From NCBI GenBank assembly GCA_017457295.1, contig JAFTHS010000050.1:1-59986 (forward strand): DNA of 59,986 nucleotides. The letters run 5' to 3'. The position numbers and the translations under genes are program-made. The stretch comes from Paludibacteraceae bacterium. GTDB lineage: Bacteria > Bacteroidota > Bacteroidia > Bacteroidales > Paludibacteraceae. The notes below the pieces were generated by a model. The model was not told the origin of the DNA and ran no database searches. It saw only the letters and a program-made list of their open reading frames with translations. How positions within the stretch are numbered: position 1 is the first letter of the stretch; every line of letters begins with the position of its first letter. Shown one piece after another: positions 42,149-52,542 of the stretch.

Positions 42149-43915
42149 ATGGTAGTCAGCGATTTCACTCCACAGGAAGAACAACTCATCGAGAGCGAAT
42201 TTCAGGCGCTCTTGGCAGACTATGCACGTACACGCCACCACCAGAAGGTCGAGCTTATCACACGTGCATACCACCTGGCTAAGCAGGCGCACAATGGGGT
42301 ACGCCGCTTGTCGGGCGAGCCATACATGATGCACCCGCTATCTGTAGCTCGCATCGTGGTCAAGGAGATTGGACTCGGCAGCACAAGTATCTGTGCCGCT
42401 TTATTGCACGATGTGGTGGAAGACACCGACTATACGGTGGAGGATATTGCTCACCAATTTGGTGATAAGATTGCTAGCATTGTAGATGGACTCACCAAAA
42501 TCTCTGGTGGCGTATTTGTGGACCAAGCAGTAAAGCAAGCCGAGAATGTCCGCAAACTCTTACTCACAATGTCCGACGATATTCGCGTCATGTTGGTCAA
42601 GCTTGCCGACCGATTACACAACATGCGCACGTTGGCTGCACAACGCCCAGAGAAACAACGCAAGATTGCTATCGAAACGCAATATATCTATGCTCCTATG
42701 GCGCACCGACTCGGACTATTCCCTATCAAAACCGAGTTAGAGAATCTCAGTTTCAAATACGAAAAGCCAGAACTCTATGCCGAGATAGAAGCCAAGCTGC
42801 TTGCCAATAAAGATGCTCAGTTAGAGAACTTCGAAGAGTTTGCTGCGCCCATTCGCAAGCACCTGACCATGATGGGCTATGAGTTCAAGCTATATGCCCG
42901 CACCAAGTCCGTATATTCCATCTACAAAAAGATGGTCACCAAGGGTATTCCTTTTGAGCAAGTTTACGACCTATTGGCTGCACGTATTGTCTTCGAACCT
43001 AACTCGCAGTTCTCCGAGAAAGACCAATGTTGGATGATCTATTCCGCTATTACCGAAATCTATCGTCCACACCCAGAGCGTATTCGCGACTGGATTTCCA
43101 CACCAAAAGCCAATGGATACGAGGCTTTGCATGTCACTGTCATGGGCAATCACGGTCAGTGGATTGAGGTGCAAATTCGTACTGAACGTATGCACGAACT
43201 CGCGGAGCACGGATTAGCTGCACATTGGAGATACAAAGCAGGCGAACAAAGCGAAAACGAATTAGACAAGTGGCTGCGCGACATCAAAGATGTATTAGCC
43301 AACCCTGACCCTGATGCTATTGCCTTCTTAGACACATTCAAACTCAATCTATATCACCACGAAGTCTTTGTCTTCACGCCTCGTGGCGATATTCGCACGA
43401 TGGCGCAAGGTTCTACTGTATTGGACTTTGCTTACCAGTTGCATACCGAGTTGGGTGAGCATTGTATCGGAGCCAATGTCAATCGTACTACACGTACCAT
43501 CGGATATATTTTGCAGAGTGGTGACCAAGTCGAGATTCTTACATCCGACAAGCAGCAACCTGAGCCAGAATGGCTAGAAATAGCAGTAACTGCTAAAGCA
43601 AAGGACTGCCTCAAAAAGTATTTCCGCAAGACGGCTATCGAAGAGCGCGAACAGACCGATTATACCACAGCCAAGACTATCAGTCTATTTATCAAGGGCT
43701 CCGACACATTTGGCGTCATGATGCGCATACTCCAAATCATGAGCGAAGAATATCGCATCAATATCAGCGACCTGCATGTCACATCCGATGGCGACCATTT
43801 CACTTGTACCATCGATGCCATGATATTCGACCTCAAGAAGTTAGGAGCCATGTGCATGCAGTTGCGCAATATCGGTGGCATCAATACCGTAAACGTAGTT
43901 AACGCAGTTGAGTAA
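42149..43915 (+). CDS. RelA/SpoT-type (p)ppGpp synthetase/hydrolase, short form
   Basis: The 588-residue protein has an HD hydrolase domain (HPLSVARIV, LLHDVVEDTDYT), the synthetase domain (YARTKSVYSIYKKM; IEVQIRTERMHELAEHGLAAHW), a TGS domain (VFVFTPRGDIRTM) and an ACT-like end (about 510-588). Rel proteins are usually about 730 residues. The region between TGS and ACT is largely missing here. It makes or breaks the stringent-response alarmone. It heads the long rightward run. Confidence 0.93.
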   Translation: MVVSDFTPQEEQLIESEFQALLADYARTRHHQKVELITRAYHLAKQAHNGVRRLSGEPYMMHPLSVARIVVKEIGLGSTSICAALLHDVVEDTDYTVEDIAHQFGDKIASIVDGLTKISGGVFVDQAVKQAENVRKLLLTMSDDIRVMLVKLADRLHNMRTLAAQRPEKQRKIAIETQYIYAPMAHRLGLFPIKTELENLSFKYEKPELYAEIEAKLLANKDAQLENFEEFAAPIRKHLTMMGYEFKLYARTKSVYSIYKKMVTKGIPFEQVYDLLAARIVFEPNSQFSEKDQCWMIYSAITEIYRPHPERIRDWISTPKANGYEALHVTVMGNHGQWIEVQIRTERMHELAEHGLAAHWRYKAGEQSENELDKWLRDIKDVLANPDPDAIAFLDTFKLNLYHHEVFVFTPRGDIRTMAQGSTVLDFAYQLHTELGEHCIGANVNRTTRTIGYILQSGDQVEILTSDKQQPEPEWLEIAVTAKAKDCLKKYFRKTAIEEREQTDYTTAKTISLFIKGSDTFGVMMRILQIMSEEYRINISDLHVTSDGDHFTCTIDAMIFDLKKLGAMCMQLRNIGGINTVNVVNAVE

Positions 43916-43944
43916 AACAGAACAGAACAAAATAAAAATAATAT

Positions 43945-45033
43945 ATGAAAAAGATTTTAAGTATCGCAGCATTTACTTGTATTGCAATGCTTGCTTTGGG
44001 TCAAGACCCTGTTATCACATTCACCAAGACCACTCATGACTTCGGCAAAATCAACGAAGCAGATGGCAGGGTAACCACTATCTTCGAGTTCAAAAACGAG
44101 GGAATGACACCGCTTGTTCTCACTAACGTGCGTGCCAGTTGCGGTTGCACTACTCCCAAGTGGACACACGAACCTATCGAACCCGGACAAATCGGACAAA
44201 TCACAGTCACCTACAACCCTAGTGGTCGTCCAGGTCGATTCCAAAAGACTGTCACTGTCACCAGCAACGCCACTGTTGCCACTACCAAGTTGTACATCAA
44301 AGGCGAGGTTATTCCTAAGCCAGCCAAGCCTATTGACCAGTATCCTATCAAGATGGGTGAACTCAATCTGAAACGCCGTACTGTAAGCTATGGCACAGTC
44401 ATACAAGGCACCAACAAGGTATTGGAAGTTGAATACACCAACCTCACCGACCAACCTATTACAGTGGACCTTCTTATCCGTGAGCAAGATTCATATTTCA
44501 AACCTAATGTTACGCTCAAGACCGTTGCACCTAAGGAAACAGGCAAATTTCAATTCGCGCTTCAATCCGATGAAGCACCTATGTTAGGCCCTATAAATGC
44601 CAAAGCATATGTAATGGTTAACGGAAAACGCAATCTATCTGACACTTACGCCCTTACTTTATCGGCTAACATCCGCGAAGACTTCTCCAAGCTGACTATT
44701 GAAGAGCGTCAGCAAGCTCCTATTTTGGAGATTCAACGCGAAATCAATTTAGGAGAAATCGTGGCTGGCAAAAAGTCCACTCATAAGATTTCTATTGGCA
44801 ATGCAGGAGTCAATCCTTTAATGATTAGACGACTAATCTCTAATGACCAACAACTCCTTCTCACAGCCCCCAAAAGTGCCATCCGTGGAGGAAAGAAAGC
44901 AGATATCAAGCTGGATATCACTTCTAAAGCCACAGCCGAACCTGCTCAATATTCTCGCAGTATAACCATCATTACCAACGATCCAAATACGCCTATCATC
45001 AACGTTAAACTCAATTGGACCGTAGTAAAATAA
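43945..45033 (+). CDS. Secreted DUF1573 protein
   Basis: The 362-residue protein has a signal peptide (about 1-19) and a DUF1573 Ig-like domain with the cysteine motif SCGCTTPKW (about 65-73) and a YNPSGRPGRFQKTVTV strand. A second, more diverged Ig-like domain sits at the C-terminus (about 265-362). DUF1573 proteins are abundant periplasmic or surface proteins of this phylum with no known function. It follows rel by 29 bases. Confidence 0.87.
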   Translation: MKKILSIAAFTCIAMLALGQDPVITFTKTTHDFGKINEADGRVTTIFEFKNEGMTPLVLTNVRASCGCTTPKWTHEPIEPGQIGQITVTYNPSGRPGRFQKTVTVTSNATVATTKLYIKGEVIPKPAKPIDQYPIKMGELNLKRRTVSYGTVIQGTNKVLEVEYTNLTDQPITVDLLIREQDSYFKPNVTLKTVAPKETGKFQFALQSDEAPMLGPINAKAYVMVNGKRNLSDTYALTLSANIREDFSKLTIEERQQAPILEIQREINLGEIVAGKKSTHKISIGNAGVNPLMIRRLISNDQQLLLTAPKSAIRGGKKADIKLDITSKATAEPAQYSRSITIITNDPNTPIINVKLNWTVVK

Positions 45034-45064
45034 CCCAAGCCATTACAACAACCATACAACACAC

Positions 45065-46156
45065 ATGGAACATCCTGAAAACAATGCCAAATACAAAGGA
45101 TTAACTGTCAATGCAGGAGTAGAAAATCTGCCCAGTGTAAATCCCTACTCCACTTTTCGTCGTCGCAAGCCCACACTGACTGCCGATGACTATGTGGAGG
45201 GGATCTTGCGTGGTGACATGCGCCTTCTAAGTCAAGCGGTTACGTTGGTCGAAAGCCATTTACCTAGCGACCAAGTCATTGCTCAGCAGGTGATTGAGCG
45301 TTGCCTTCCGCACGCAGGCAATGCTGTGCGATTAGGCATCACTGGCGTACCAGGAGCTGGTAAATCCACCTTCATCGAGGCATTAGGCACACTGCTCTGC
45401 CAGCAAGGCAAGCACCTAGCCGTATTGGCTATCGACCCTTCATCAGAGCGTAGCAAAGGTAGTATCCTTGGCGATAAAACGCGTATGAATCATCTCTCCA
45501 CCGAAGCCAATGCTTTTATTCGACCTAGTCCATCTGCTGGTAGTTTAGGTGGTGTGGCGCGCAAGACACGCGAAACTATCGTGCTATGCGAAGCAGCAGG
45601 ATTCGATACTATCATCGTAGAAACAGTCGGCGTAGGTCAATCAGAAACTGCTGCGCACTCAATGGTCGATTTCTTCCTCCTTCTACAAGTCACAGGTACG
45701 GGCGATGAATTGCAAGGTATCAAACGAGGCATCATGGAGATGGCTGACGGTATTGCTATCAACAAATGCGATGGCAACAATGTGGAGCGTGCCGAAGCTG
45801 CTAAAGTTAGTTTCAAAAATGCTTTGTCACTCTTCCCTCCTACCGAATCTGGATGGAAACCATATGCTGTCACCTGTTCGGCTATTGAAGGCAATGGCAT
45901 ACAAGATGTGTGGAATATGGTAGAAGAATATGTCACTTTTGCGCGCGAAAATGGCTATCTCAACCACTTGCGAACCCAGCAAGCCAAGTATTGGATGTAC
46001 GAAACCATCAACCAAAATCTCTTGGATGGGTTCTACAAATCCCCAGCTATGGAATCTATCATTCAGCAAACAGAAGCGCGTGTACTAAACAATGAGCTCA
46101 GCAGTTTTACTGCAGCATACAACCTACTACAACAATATGGCAACCTCAACAAATAA
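45065..46156 (+). CDS. meaB: MeaB/ArgK-type G protein chaperone of methylmalonyl-CoA mutase
   Basis: The 363-residue protein has the P-loop GVPGAGKSTFIEALG (about 96-110), the switch region IVETVGVGQSE (about 183-193) and the base-recognition NKCD. MeaB loads and protects the cobalamin cofactor of methylmalonyl-CoA mutase. The mutase subunits are not in this window. It overlaps the dnaB start by 20 bases. Confidence 0.93.
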   Translation: MEHPENNAKYKGLTVNAGVENLPSVNPYSTFRRRKPTLTADDYVEGILRGDMRLLSQAVTLVESHLPSDQVIAQQVIERCLPHAGNAVRLGITGVPGAGKSTFIEALGTLLCQQGKHLAVLAIDPSSERSKGSILGDKTRMNHLSTEANAFIRPSPSAGSLGGVARKTRETIVLCEAAGFDTIIVETVGVGQSETAAHSMVDFFLLLQVTGTGDELQGIKRGIMEMADGIAINKCDGNNVERAEAAKVSFKNALSLFPPTESGWKPYAVTCSAIEGNGIQDVWNMVEEYVTFARENGYLNHLRTQQAKYWMYETINQNLLDGFYKSPAMESIIQQTEARVLNNELSSFTAAYNLLQQYGNLNK

Positions 46157-47681
46157 TCGCAAACGCACTACTACCCCTACTCTCGCTAAAGTAGGAGCAA
46201 ACGAGTTTGGCAAACTACCACCTCAAGCTCCCGAATTGGAAGAATCTGTCTTGGGAGCACTGATGATTGAGAAAGATGCCTATGCCACGATTGCTGACTT
46301 ATTACGTCCAGAGTCTTTTTATTCTGACCGCAATAGTTTAATCTTCGAGGCCATCCGTTCTCTAGCTGCAATAGAGGCTCCTATCGATGTTCTATCAGTG
46401 GTGGAACAACTCAAGACTATGGGAGCTTTGGAGAAGGCAGGAGGAGTTACATATCTCAGCGAACTCACCCGTCGTGTAGCATCTGCGGCGCACTTGCGCT
46501 ACCATGCGCAAATCGTGGCGCAGAAAGCCACCGCACGCGACCTAATCTCCATGGCTTGCCAAATTGAGGAGAAGGGATACGATGAAACGCAAGACATCGA
46601 TGTGCTAATGCAAGAAGCCGAGGCAGGCATTTTCGAAATATCGCAGCGCGCACAGAAGCGCGACGTTACCCAAATCGACCCTGTCATAGAAGAGGCTTTC
46701 GAGCGTATGCGTAAGGCTGCTAAGAACGAAGGTAATATATCAGGTGTACCAAGCGGTATTACCGAACTCGATAAAATCACTTCTGGTTGGCAAAAATCCG
46801 ACCTTATTATCATTGCTGCGCGTCCTGCTATGGGTAAGACTGCTTTCGTGCTATCCATGGCAAAGAATATTGCAGTGAATTTCAAACGTCCTGTAGCAAT
46901 GTTCTCGCTTGAGATGTCCAACGTACAGTTGGTTAATCGTTTGATTATGAATGTATGCGAGATTGAGGGTGATAAGATTAAGAACGGACGCCTCTCCAAA
47001 CAAGAGTGGAACAAGATGGAGAGCAAGATCAACGAACTTATGGGTGCTCCCATCTATATTGATGATACACCGGGTTTGAGTATCTTCGAATTGCAAAGCA
47101 AGGCGCGCAAACTCGTGCGCGAGAAAAAAGTCGAACTCATTATCATCGACTATCTCCAACTCATGAATGCCAACGGTGCTAATTTCGGTAGCCGTGAACA
47201 GGAGGTTAGTATTATTTCTCGCCGCTTAAAGTGGATTGCCAAGGAATTGGATATACCTGTGATTGCATTGAGTCAGCTCAACCGTAACGTAGAAAAACGC
47301 GACTCCAGCAATAGCAATGTTGAAGGCAAGAAACCTCAATTGTCCGACCTTCGTGAGTCTGGTGCTATTGAGCAAGATGCTGATATGGTATGTTTCATTC
47401 ACCGACCAGAATACTATCGTATCTACAACGATGAGAAAACTGGCAAGGACTTGCGCGGATTGGGGCAGATTATCGTAGCAAAACACCGTAATGGTGCCAC
47501 CGATGAGGTATGGATGCGTTTTATTGGCAAGTATGCTAAATTCCAAAACGAAAACGAGGCATTTGATGAAAGTATCTACGACACAGTTACCCCTACCGCA
47601 AGTGCCACTTTCCAAAGCAAGATGAACAGTATACCAGATGCTAATGGCGCAAAGTTAGATGACGATATCGAACCATTCTAA
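46137..47681 (+). CDS. dnaB: Replicative DNA helicase DnaB
   Basis: The protein of about 514 residues has the N-terminal primase-interacting domain (PQAPELEESVLGALMIE) and a RecA-like helicase core: Walker A ARPAMGKTAF, Walker B LIIIDYLQLM, the arginine-finger region and QLSDLRESGAIEQDADMV. I use the ATG at 46137 over the one at 46092, which would overlap meaB by 65 bases with no conserved sequence gained. No intein is present. Confidence 0.96.
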   Translation: MATSTNNRKRTTTPTLAKVGANEFGKLPPQAPELEESVLGALMIEKDAYATIADLLRPESFYSDRNSLIFEAIRSLAAIEAPIDVLSVVEQLKTMGALEKAGGVTYLSELTRRVASAAHLRYHAQIVAQKATARDLISMACQIEEKGYDETQDIDVLMQEAEAGIFEISQRAQKRDVTQIDPVIEEAFERMRKAAKNEGNISGVPSGITELDKITSGWQKSDLIIIAARPAMGKTAFVLSMAKNIAVNFKRPVAMFSLEMSNVQLVNRLIMNVCEIEGDKIKNGRLSKQEWNKMESKINELMGAPIYIDDTPGLSIFELQSKARKLVREKKVELIIIDYLQLMNANGANFGSREQEVSIISRRLKWIAKELDIPVIALSQLNRNVEKRDSSNSNVEGKKPQLSDLRESGAIEQDADMVCFIHRPEYYRIYNDEKTGKDLRGLGQIIVAKHRNGATDEVWMRFIGKYAKFQNENEAFDESIYDTVTPTASATFQSKMNSIPDANGAKLDDDIEPF

Positions 47682-47716
47682 CCAGACGCATTTGCGCTAC
47701 CTTTGCGCTAGCCATG

Positions 47717-47760
47717 GATAAGCCAAAGATAAGCGGAAGATAAGCTAAAGATAAGCTAAA
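47717..47760 (+). repeat. Four tandem 11-bp repeats (GATAAGCyAAA)
   Basis: The units GATAAGCCAAA, GATAAGCGGAA, GATAAGCTAAA and GATAAGCTAAA follow dnaB. The period is the same as in the AATTAGTGATT arrays but the sequence is different. Confidence 0.9.
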
Positions 47761-47801
47761 GATATTAGAAAACAACAACGAATAATATATACAAAATTAT
47801 A

Positions 47802-49199
47802 ATGAAAAGAACAGAAATCATCAATGCCCTGCAACTTGCAGGCGAAGGACAACTCATCAACGTGCGTGGATGGGTTCGTAGCCGTCGAGGCAACAAAAAT
47901 GTCAGTTTCATTGCCCTCAACGACGGTTCTACAATCAAGAATATCCAAATCGTAGTAGATTTGGCTGTATTCCCAGAGGAGCAACTCAAACCTATTACTA
48001 CAGGTTCATGTATCTCTGCCACAGGTCATCTCGTTGCCAGCCAAGGTAGTGGGCAAGCAGTCGAAATCCAGTTGACCGAACTCGAAGTATATGGTACTGC
48101 CGATCCTGAGCAATATCCATTGCAAAAGAAAGGACTAAGTATGGAGTACTTGCGCACCATCGCGCACCTACGCCCACGTACCAATACATTTGGTGCGGTA
48201 TTCCGTATTCGCCATAATATGGCTATGGCTATCCACCAATATTTCCACGAGCACGGCTTCTTCTATTTCCACACTCCTATTATCACAGCTTCCGACTGTG
48301 AGGGTGCTGGTCAAATGTTCCAAGTTACCACCAAGAACCTCTACAACCTCAAAAAAGATGAGGAAGGCAAGATAGACTACTCCGATGACTTCTTCGGCAA
48401 ACAAACCAGTCTGACCGTATCTGGTCAGTTAGAGGGCGAGTTGGCAGCTATGGCATTGGGTAAAATATACACCTTTGGTCCTACATTCCGTGCAGAGAAT
48501 AGCAATACTCCACGCCACTTGGCTGAGTTCTGGATGATCGAACCAGAGGTGGCATTTATCCAAAAAGACGAACTCATGGATCTCGAAGAGGACTTCATTA
48601 AGTACTGCGTTCGTTGGGCTTTGGAGAAGTGTCAGGATGATTTGCAATTCCTCAACCAATTTGTGGACAAGGGGCTAATTGCTCGCCTTGAGTCAGTAGT
48701 CAATACAGAATTTGTTCGCCTCACCTACACCGAGGGTATTGAGATTCTCCAAGAGGCAGTAAAGAACGGCAAGAAGTTTGAGTTCCCATGCTCATGGGGC
48801 GAGGATTTGGCTTCCGAGCATGAGCGTTACTTGGTAGAGGAACACTTTGGTAAACCAGTCATCATGTCTGACTATCCAAAAGACATCAAGGCCTTCTATA
48901 TGAAGATCAACGAGGACGACCGCACCGTACAAGGTACCGACGTACTCTTCCCACAAATTGGTGAGATCATTGGAGGTAGCGTACGCGAAGAAAGTCTTGA
49001 TAAACTCAACGCAGAAATAGCACGCCGCGAGATACCAATGAAAGATATGTGGTGGTATTTGGACACCCGCCGCTTTGGTGCAGCACCTCACGCAGGTTTC
49101 GGATTGGGCTTTGAGCGACTGCTGCTCTTCGTTACGGGTATGCAGAACATACGTGACGTCATTCCTTTCCCACGCACACCTAAAACAGCTGAATTCTAA
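47802..49199 (+). CDS. asnS: Asparaginyl-tRNA synthetase
   Basis: The 465-residue protein has an N-terminal OB-fold ([19 protein letters not shown]) and a class IIb core with [21 protein letters not shown] (read in two overlapping parts) and the motif 3 end [16 protein letters not shown]. The HLAEFWM pattern favours AsnRS over AspRS. It charges tRNA-Asn. Confidence 0.96.
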   Translation: MKRTEIINALQLAGEGQLINVRGWVRSRRGNKNVSFIALNDGSTIKNIQIVVDLAVFPEEQLKPITTGSCISATGHLVASQGSGQAVEIQLTELEVYGTADPEQYPLQKKGLSMEYLRTIAHLRPRTNTFGAVFRIRHNMAMAIHQYFHEHGFFYFHTPIITASDCEGAGQMFQVTTKNLYNLKKDEEGKIDYSDDFFGKQTSLTVSGQLEGELAAMALGKIYTFGPTFRAENSNTPRHLAEFWMIEPEVAFIQKDELMDLEEDFIKYCVRWALEKCQDDLQFLNQFVDKGLIARLESVVNTEFVRLTYTEGIEILQEAVKNGKKFEFPCSWGEDLASEHERYLVEEHFGKPVIMSDYPKDIKAFYMKINEDDRTVQGTDVLFPQIGEIIGGSVREESLDKLNAEIARREIPMKDMWWYLDTRRFGAAPHAGFGLGFERLLLFVTGMQNIRDVIPFPRTPKTAEF

Positions 49200-49222
49200 A
49201 AACAACTACAATAACTACAATT

Positions 49223-52200
49223 ATGATGCGCAAAACATTTTTCGCTATCCTCCTTACCTTCGTTACTTTTGTTTGTGTAGATGCACAAACACGATTGGTA
49301 GGACGACTTATATCAGTCGAAGAGCAAGCGATTGAGGGAGCTACCATCACATTGGCTAATCAGAGCATTTCTACTACCACCAATGCCGAAGGTCAGTTCT
49401 CACTCACCTATCTTGAGGCTATTGATGAAGAAGTAATCATCGAAGCATATGGATATATGTCTGATATTCTGTTGGTTCAACTCGTTGAGAACCAAACAAC
49501 AGACTTGGGAAATATCACTCTTCAACCCGACCTAATGGTTGAGATGAAAGAGGAAGTAGTATTGAATCTTGCAGAAATGGACCTCAACGACGATGAGGGT
49601 AAAAGCCAATCCATGGCATCCGCTTCTAGTGCAAGTCAAGATGTATTCAACTCCACCATCTCCTATGCTTGGTCCAATGCCCGCTATCGCGGTCGTGGCT
49701 ACGAGCAAATCTACGAGCAAAACTACATCGAAGGTATATCCTTCAACTCTGCAGAGCGTGGACAATTCAATTTCTCCGCTATGGGTGGCCTAAACGATGC
49801 TACACGTTATCGCGAAGTAGTAGAGGGTATTGAAGCCAACAACTTCACTTTCGGTTCTTTGGGCTTATCCACCAACTATCTGCAATCTGCCACCAACTAT
49901 GCACAAGGTTGGAAGGTGGGCTTGGCAGGCACCAACCGCAACTACAAGGGTGCTGCACGTGCCACTTACTCCAGCGGACTCATGGAAAATGGTTGGGCAT
50001 TCACTGCACAACTCGCATGGCGCTATACACCATACATCGATGTAAAAGGCCAGATTGGTGAAGGTATTGCCTATAACTCCTTTGGCTACTTCTTAACTGC
50101 TGAAAAGCAATGGGGTAAAGACAAACGCCTATCGCTCATCACCTTTGGTGCACCTACTCGCCGTGGTCAATCGGCTGCAGTTACCCAAGAGACCTACGAC
50201 CTCACCAATCAATACAACAAAACCTCGTGGGGGCACAACAACTACAACCCTTATTGGGGATACCAAGCTGGCAAGGTGCGCAACTCACGTATTGTAGAGA
50301 CATACGATCCTACAGTAATTGCCAGCTTCGATTGGCAAATTGATGAGGACAACTTCTTGAAAGCAGGTGTAGGTTATCACTATTCTATGTATTCCAACTC
50401 TGCACTCACTTTCTACAACGCTCCTGACCCACGTCCCGACTACTACCGCAATATGCCATCTTTCCTCTTCGACGGACAAATCGACAAGGATGGATATTAT
50501 ATCGAGGAAGATCTCAATGGAAAGAATATGGGACAAGGAGGATATTACAATGGTGCATATGTTGGTCCTTCCGTGAATATGGATACCTACTCCACTTTGG
50601 TTGACTTATGGACAAGCCGCGATGATAATGCCACCCAAATTAATTGGGATGCACTTTATGCTGCCAACTATGCCAATAATACCAATAATCCTGCTGGATC
50701 TGCACGCTATATCGTAGAGCGTCGCCACAACGATATCCAAGAAGGTATGATCAACCTCAACTATCGCAACACTGCAGTTGACCATCTCACCACAACCGTA
50801 GGGCTTGAGCTCAAAGGATCACAAGGTATTCATTTCAAGACGGTTGACGACTTGCTCGGTGGTAATCAGTGGATTGATGTGGACCCATTCGCAGAGCGTG
50901 ATATCAAAGAGTTGGCTACGAATATTGGACTTACTCAAGCCGACATCGCCAACGTGAAACAAAACGACCTGCGTAACCCTAATGCTGCTATCACCACAGA
51001 CGGACGTTTCGGTTATGACTACCGCATCAATATGATGAACGCAAAGCTTTGGGCACAAAACGAATGGAACTGGAATAATCTAGATTTGTACTATGCGTTG
51101 CAAATCACTTATTCCTCTATCCAACGTACAACCGACATGATCAATGGTCGTGCTTGGTACTTGGCTAAATTAAATCCAGATAATGCTACATATTATCTAG
51201 CAAGTAATGCAGATGCAGTACTTGCCCTCGGAGAGGATATTTCGAATAATACAGAGCGTATGGTTATGATTCCAAAACGTCTAGCTGGTTATACCCACCA
51301 CTTCATTGACCCTGCGTTCAAGATTGGAGCAAAGTATAAGATTGACGGACGCAACCAAATCAAAATCAATGCTATAGCAGAAACAAAAGCTCCTTTAGCA
51401 CGTGATGCTTATATCTCTCCACGTGTACACGATCGTGCAGTAGAGAATATCTATCGCCATGATTTGGCTTCAGCTTTTGCTAAACGCGACGGCACATCTT
51501 GGCTTAAAGAGTATTATGGTGCAAGTCAAAAGATTGTAGGTGGTGATCTCACTTACAATTTCAACTATCCTCTTGTTCGTGGTCGTGTTACTGGATTCTT
51601 CACACAATTCTGGAATGGCACTGAACTCAATGGCTACTATGATGATGAAGCACGTACATTCGTTAACCAATCACTAACGGGTATCAGTCGTCGCCATATG
51701 GGTGTTGAGGCTGCTGCTGCTGTCAAACTAGGTCTATATTTCACACTCACTGGCGTACTCAGCGTAGGCGACTATCGCTATACAAACAATGCCTATGCTA
51801 TTACCTCTGCAGAGAATGGTATGGCATTAGCAGAGAACGTGGATGGTCCTATCTACGAATTGCGAGACAGTGTGCTCATCAAGGGATTACGTGTATCTAC
51901 AGGTCCACAAGTCAACTCTAGTCTCAAACTCAGTTTCTTCCACCCAGATATGTGGTTTGCTGATATTACCGTCAACTATTTTGATTGGAGTTATCTCGAC
52001 TATGCACCTGCTCGTCGTATGAAAGGCCTATTTACTGGCGTACGCGCTGATGGTAGTGCTGTCAACGGTTGGTATGGCGATCAAGACCCAAGAACGACGG
52101 ATTATAACATCAATACAAGCGCTATTGAAACTATTGATAACAAACCAGTTAACGTTGTAGATGGCGTTCCAACTAATGCGATAGTAGACCAATATGGTGT

Positions 52201-52537
52201 ACCTACTTTGAAATATCCTTATAGTCTGCTTTCCAACCAAGAAATGCTGACTGCAAGCAACCCACTCCATCGTTTCCTTGTAGATGTAAGTGTAGGTAAA
52301 TTGATTTATCTCAAGGATCGTCAGTCTATATCTATCAACCTGACTGTAAACAACATTCTCAACAACACCCACTTCAAGACAGGTGGCTACCAACAAGCAC
52401 GTTTGCCACGTCAAACTCGTCAAGGAGTGGACGACCGTGAGAACTCTGTTATCAGTCCAAACGCATGGAAATTCCCTGCGAAGTACTACTATGCTTGGGG
52501 AACCAACTTCTATCTTAATATTCAATACAAATTCTAA
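49223..52537 (+). CDS. TonB-dependent receptor-like outer-membrane protein with carboxypeptidase-regulatory domain
   Basis: The 1104-residue protein has a signal peptide (about 1-22), a CarboxypepD_reg-like domain (about 24-100; GATITLANQSISTTTNAEGQF) and a diverged plug-like region (about 125-230). A long barrel with Tyr/Asn-rich strands ends in a terminal aromatic, FYLNIQYKF. No TonB box is obvious. It lies five bases before the DUF5689 lipoprotein gene, so the two probably form an outer-membrane uptake or binding pair. The substrate is unknown. Confidence 0.83.
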   Translation: MMRKTFFAILLTFVTFVCVDAQTRLVGRLISVEEQAIEGATITLANQSISTTTNAEGQFSLTYLEAIDEEVIIEAYGYMSDILLVQLVENQTTDLGNITLQPDLMVEMKEEVVLNLAEMDLNDDEGKSQSMASASSASQDVFNSTISYAWSNARYRGRGYEQIYEQNYIEGISFNSAERGQFNFSAMGGLNDATRYREVVEGIEANNFTFGSLGLSTNYLQSATNYAQGWKVGLAGTNRNYKGAARATYSSGLMENGWAFTAQLAWRYTPYIDVKGQIGEGIAYNSFGYFLTAEKQWGKDKRLSLITFGAPTRRGQSAAVTQETYDLTNQYNKTSWGHNNYNPYWGYQAGKVRNSRIVETYDPTVIASFDWQIDEDNFLKAGVGYHYSMYSNSALTFYNAPDPRPDYYRNMPSFLFDGQIDKDGYYIEEDLNGKNMGQGGYYNGAYVGPSVNMDTYSTLVDLWTSRDDNATQINWDALYAANYANNTNNPAGSARYIVERRHNDIQEGMINLNYRNTAVDHLTTTVGLELKGSQGIHFKTVDDLLGGNQWIDVDPFAERDIKELATNIGLTQADIANVKQNDLRNPNAAITTDGRFGYDYRINMMNAKLWAQNEWNWNNLDLYYALQITYSSIQRTTDMINGRAWYLAKLNPDNATYYLASNADAVLALGEDISNNTERMVMIPKRLAGYTHHFIDPAFKIGAKYKIDGRNQIKINAIAETKAPLARDAYISPRVHDRAVENIYRHDLASAFAKRDGTSWLKEYYGASQKIVGGDLTYNFNYPLVRGRVTGFFTQFWNGTELNGYYDDEARTFVNQSLTGISRRHMGVEAAAAVKLGLYFTLTGVLSVGDYRYTNNAYAITSAENGMALAENVDGPIYELRDSVLIKGLRVSTGPQVNSSLKLSFFHPDMWFADITVNYFDWSYLDYAPARRMKGLFTGVRADGSAVNGWYGDQDPRTTDYNINTSAIETIDNKPVNVVDGVPTNAIVDQYGVPTLKYPYSLLSNQEMLTASNPLHRFLVDVSVGKLIYLKDRQSISINLTVNNILNNTHFKTGGYQQARLPRQTRQGVDDRENSVISPNAWKFPAKYYYAWGTNFYLNIQYKF

Positions 52538-52542
52538 ACTTT

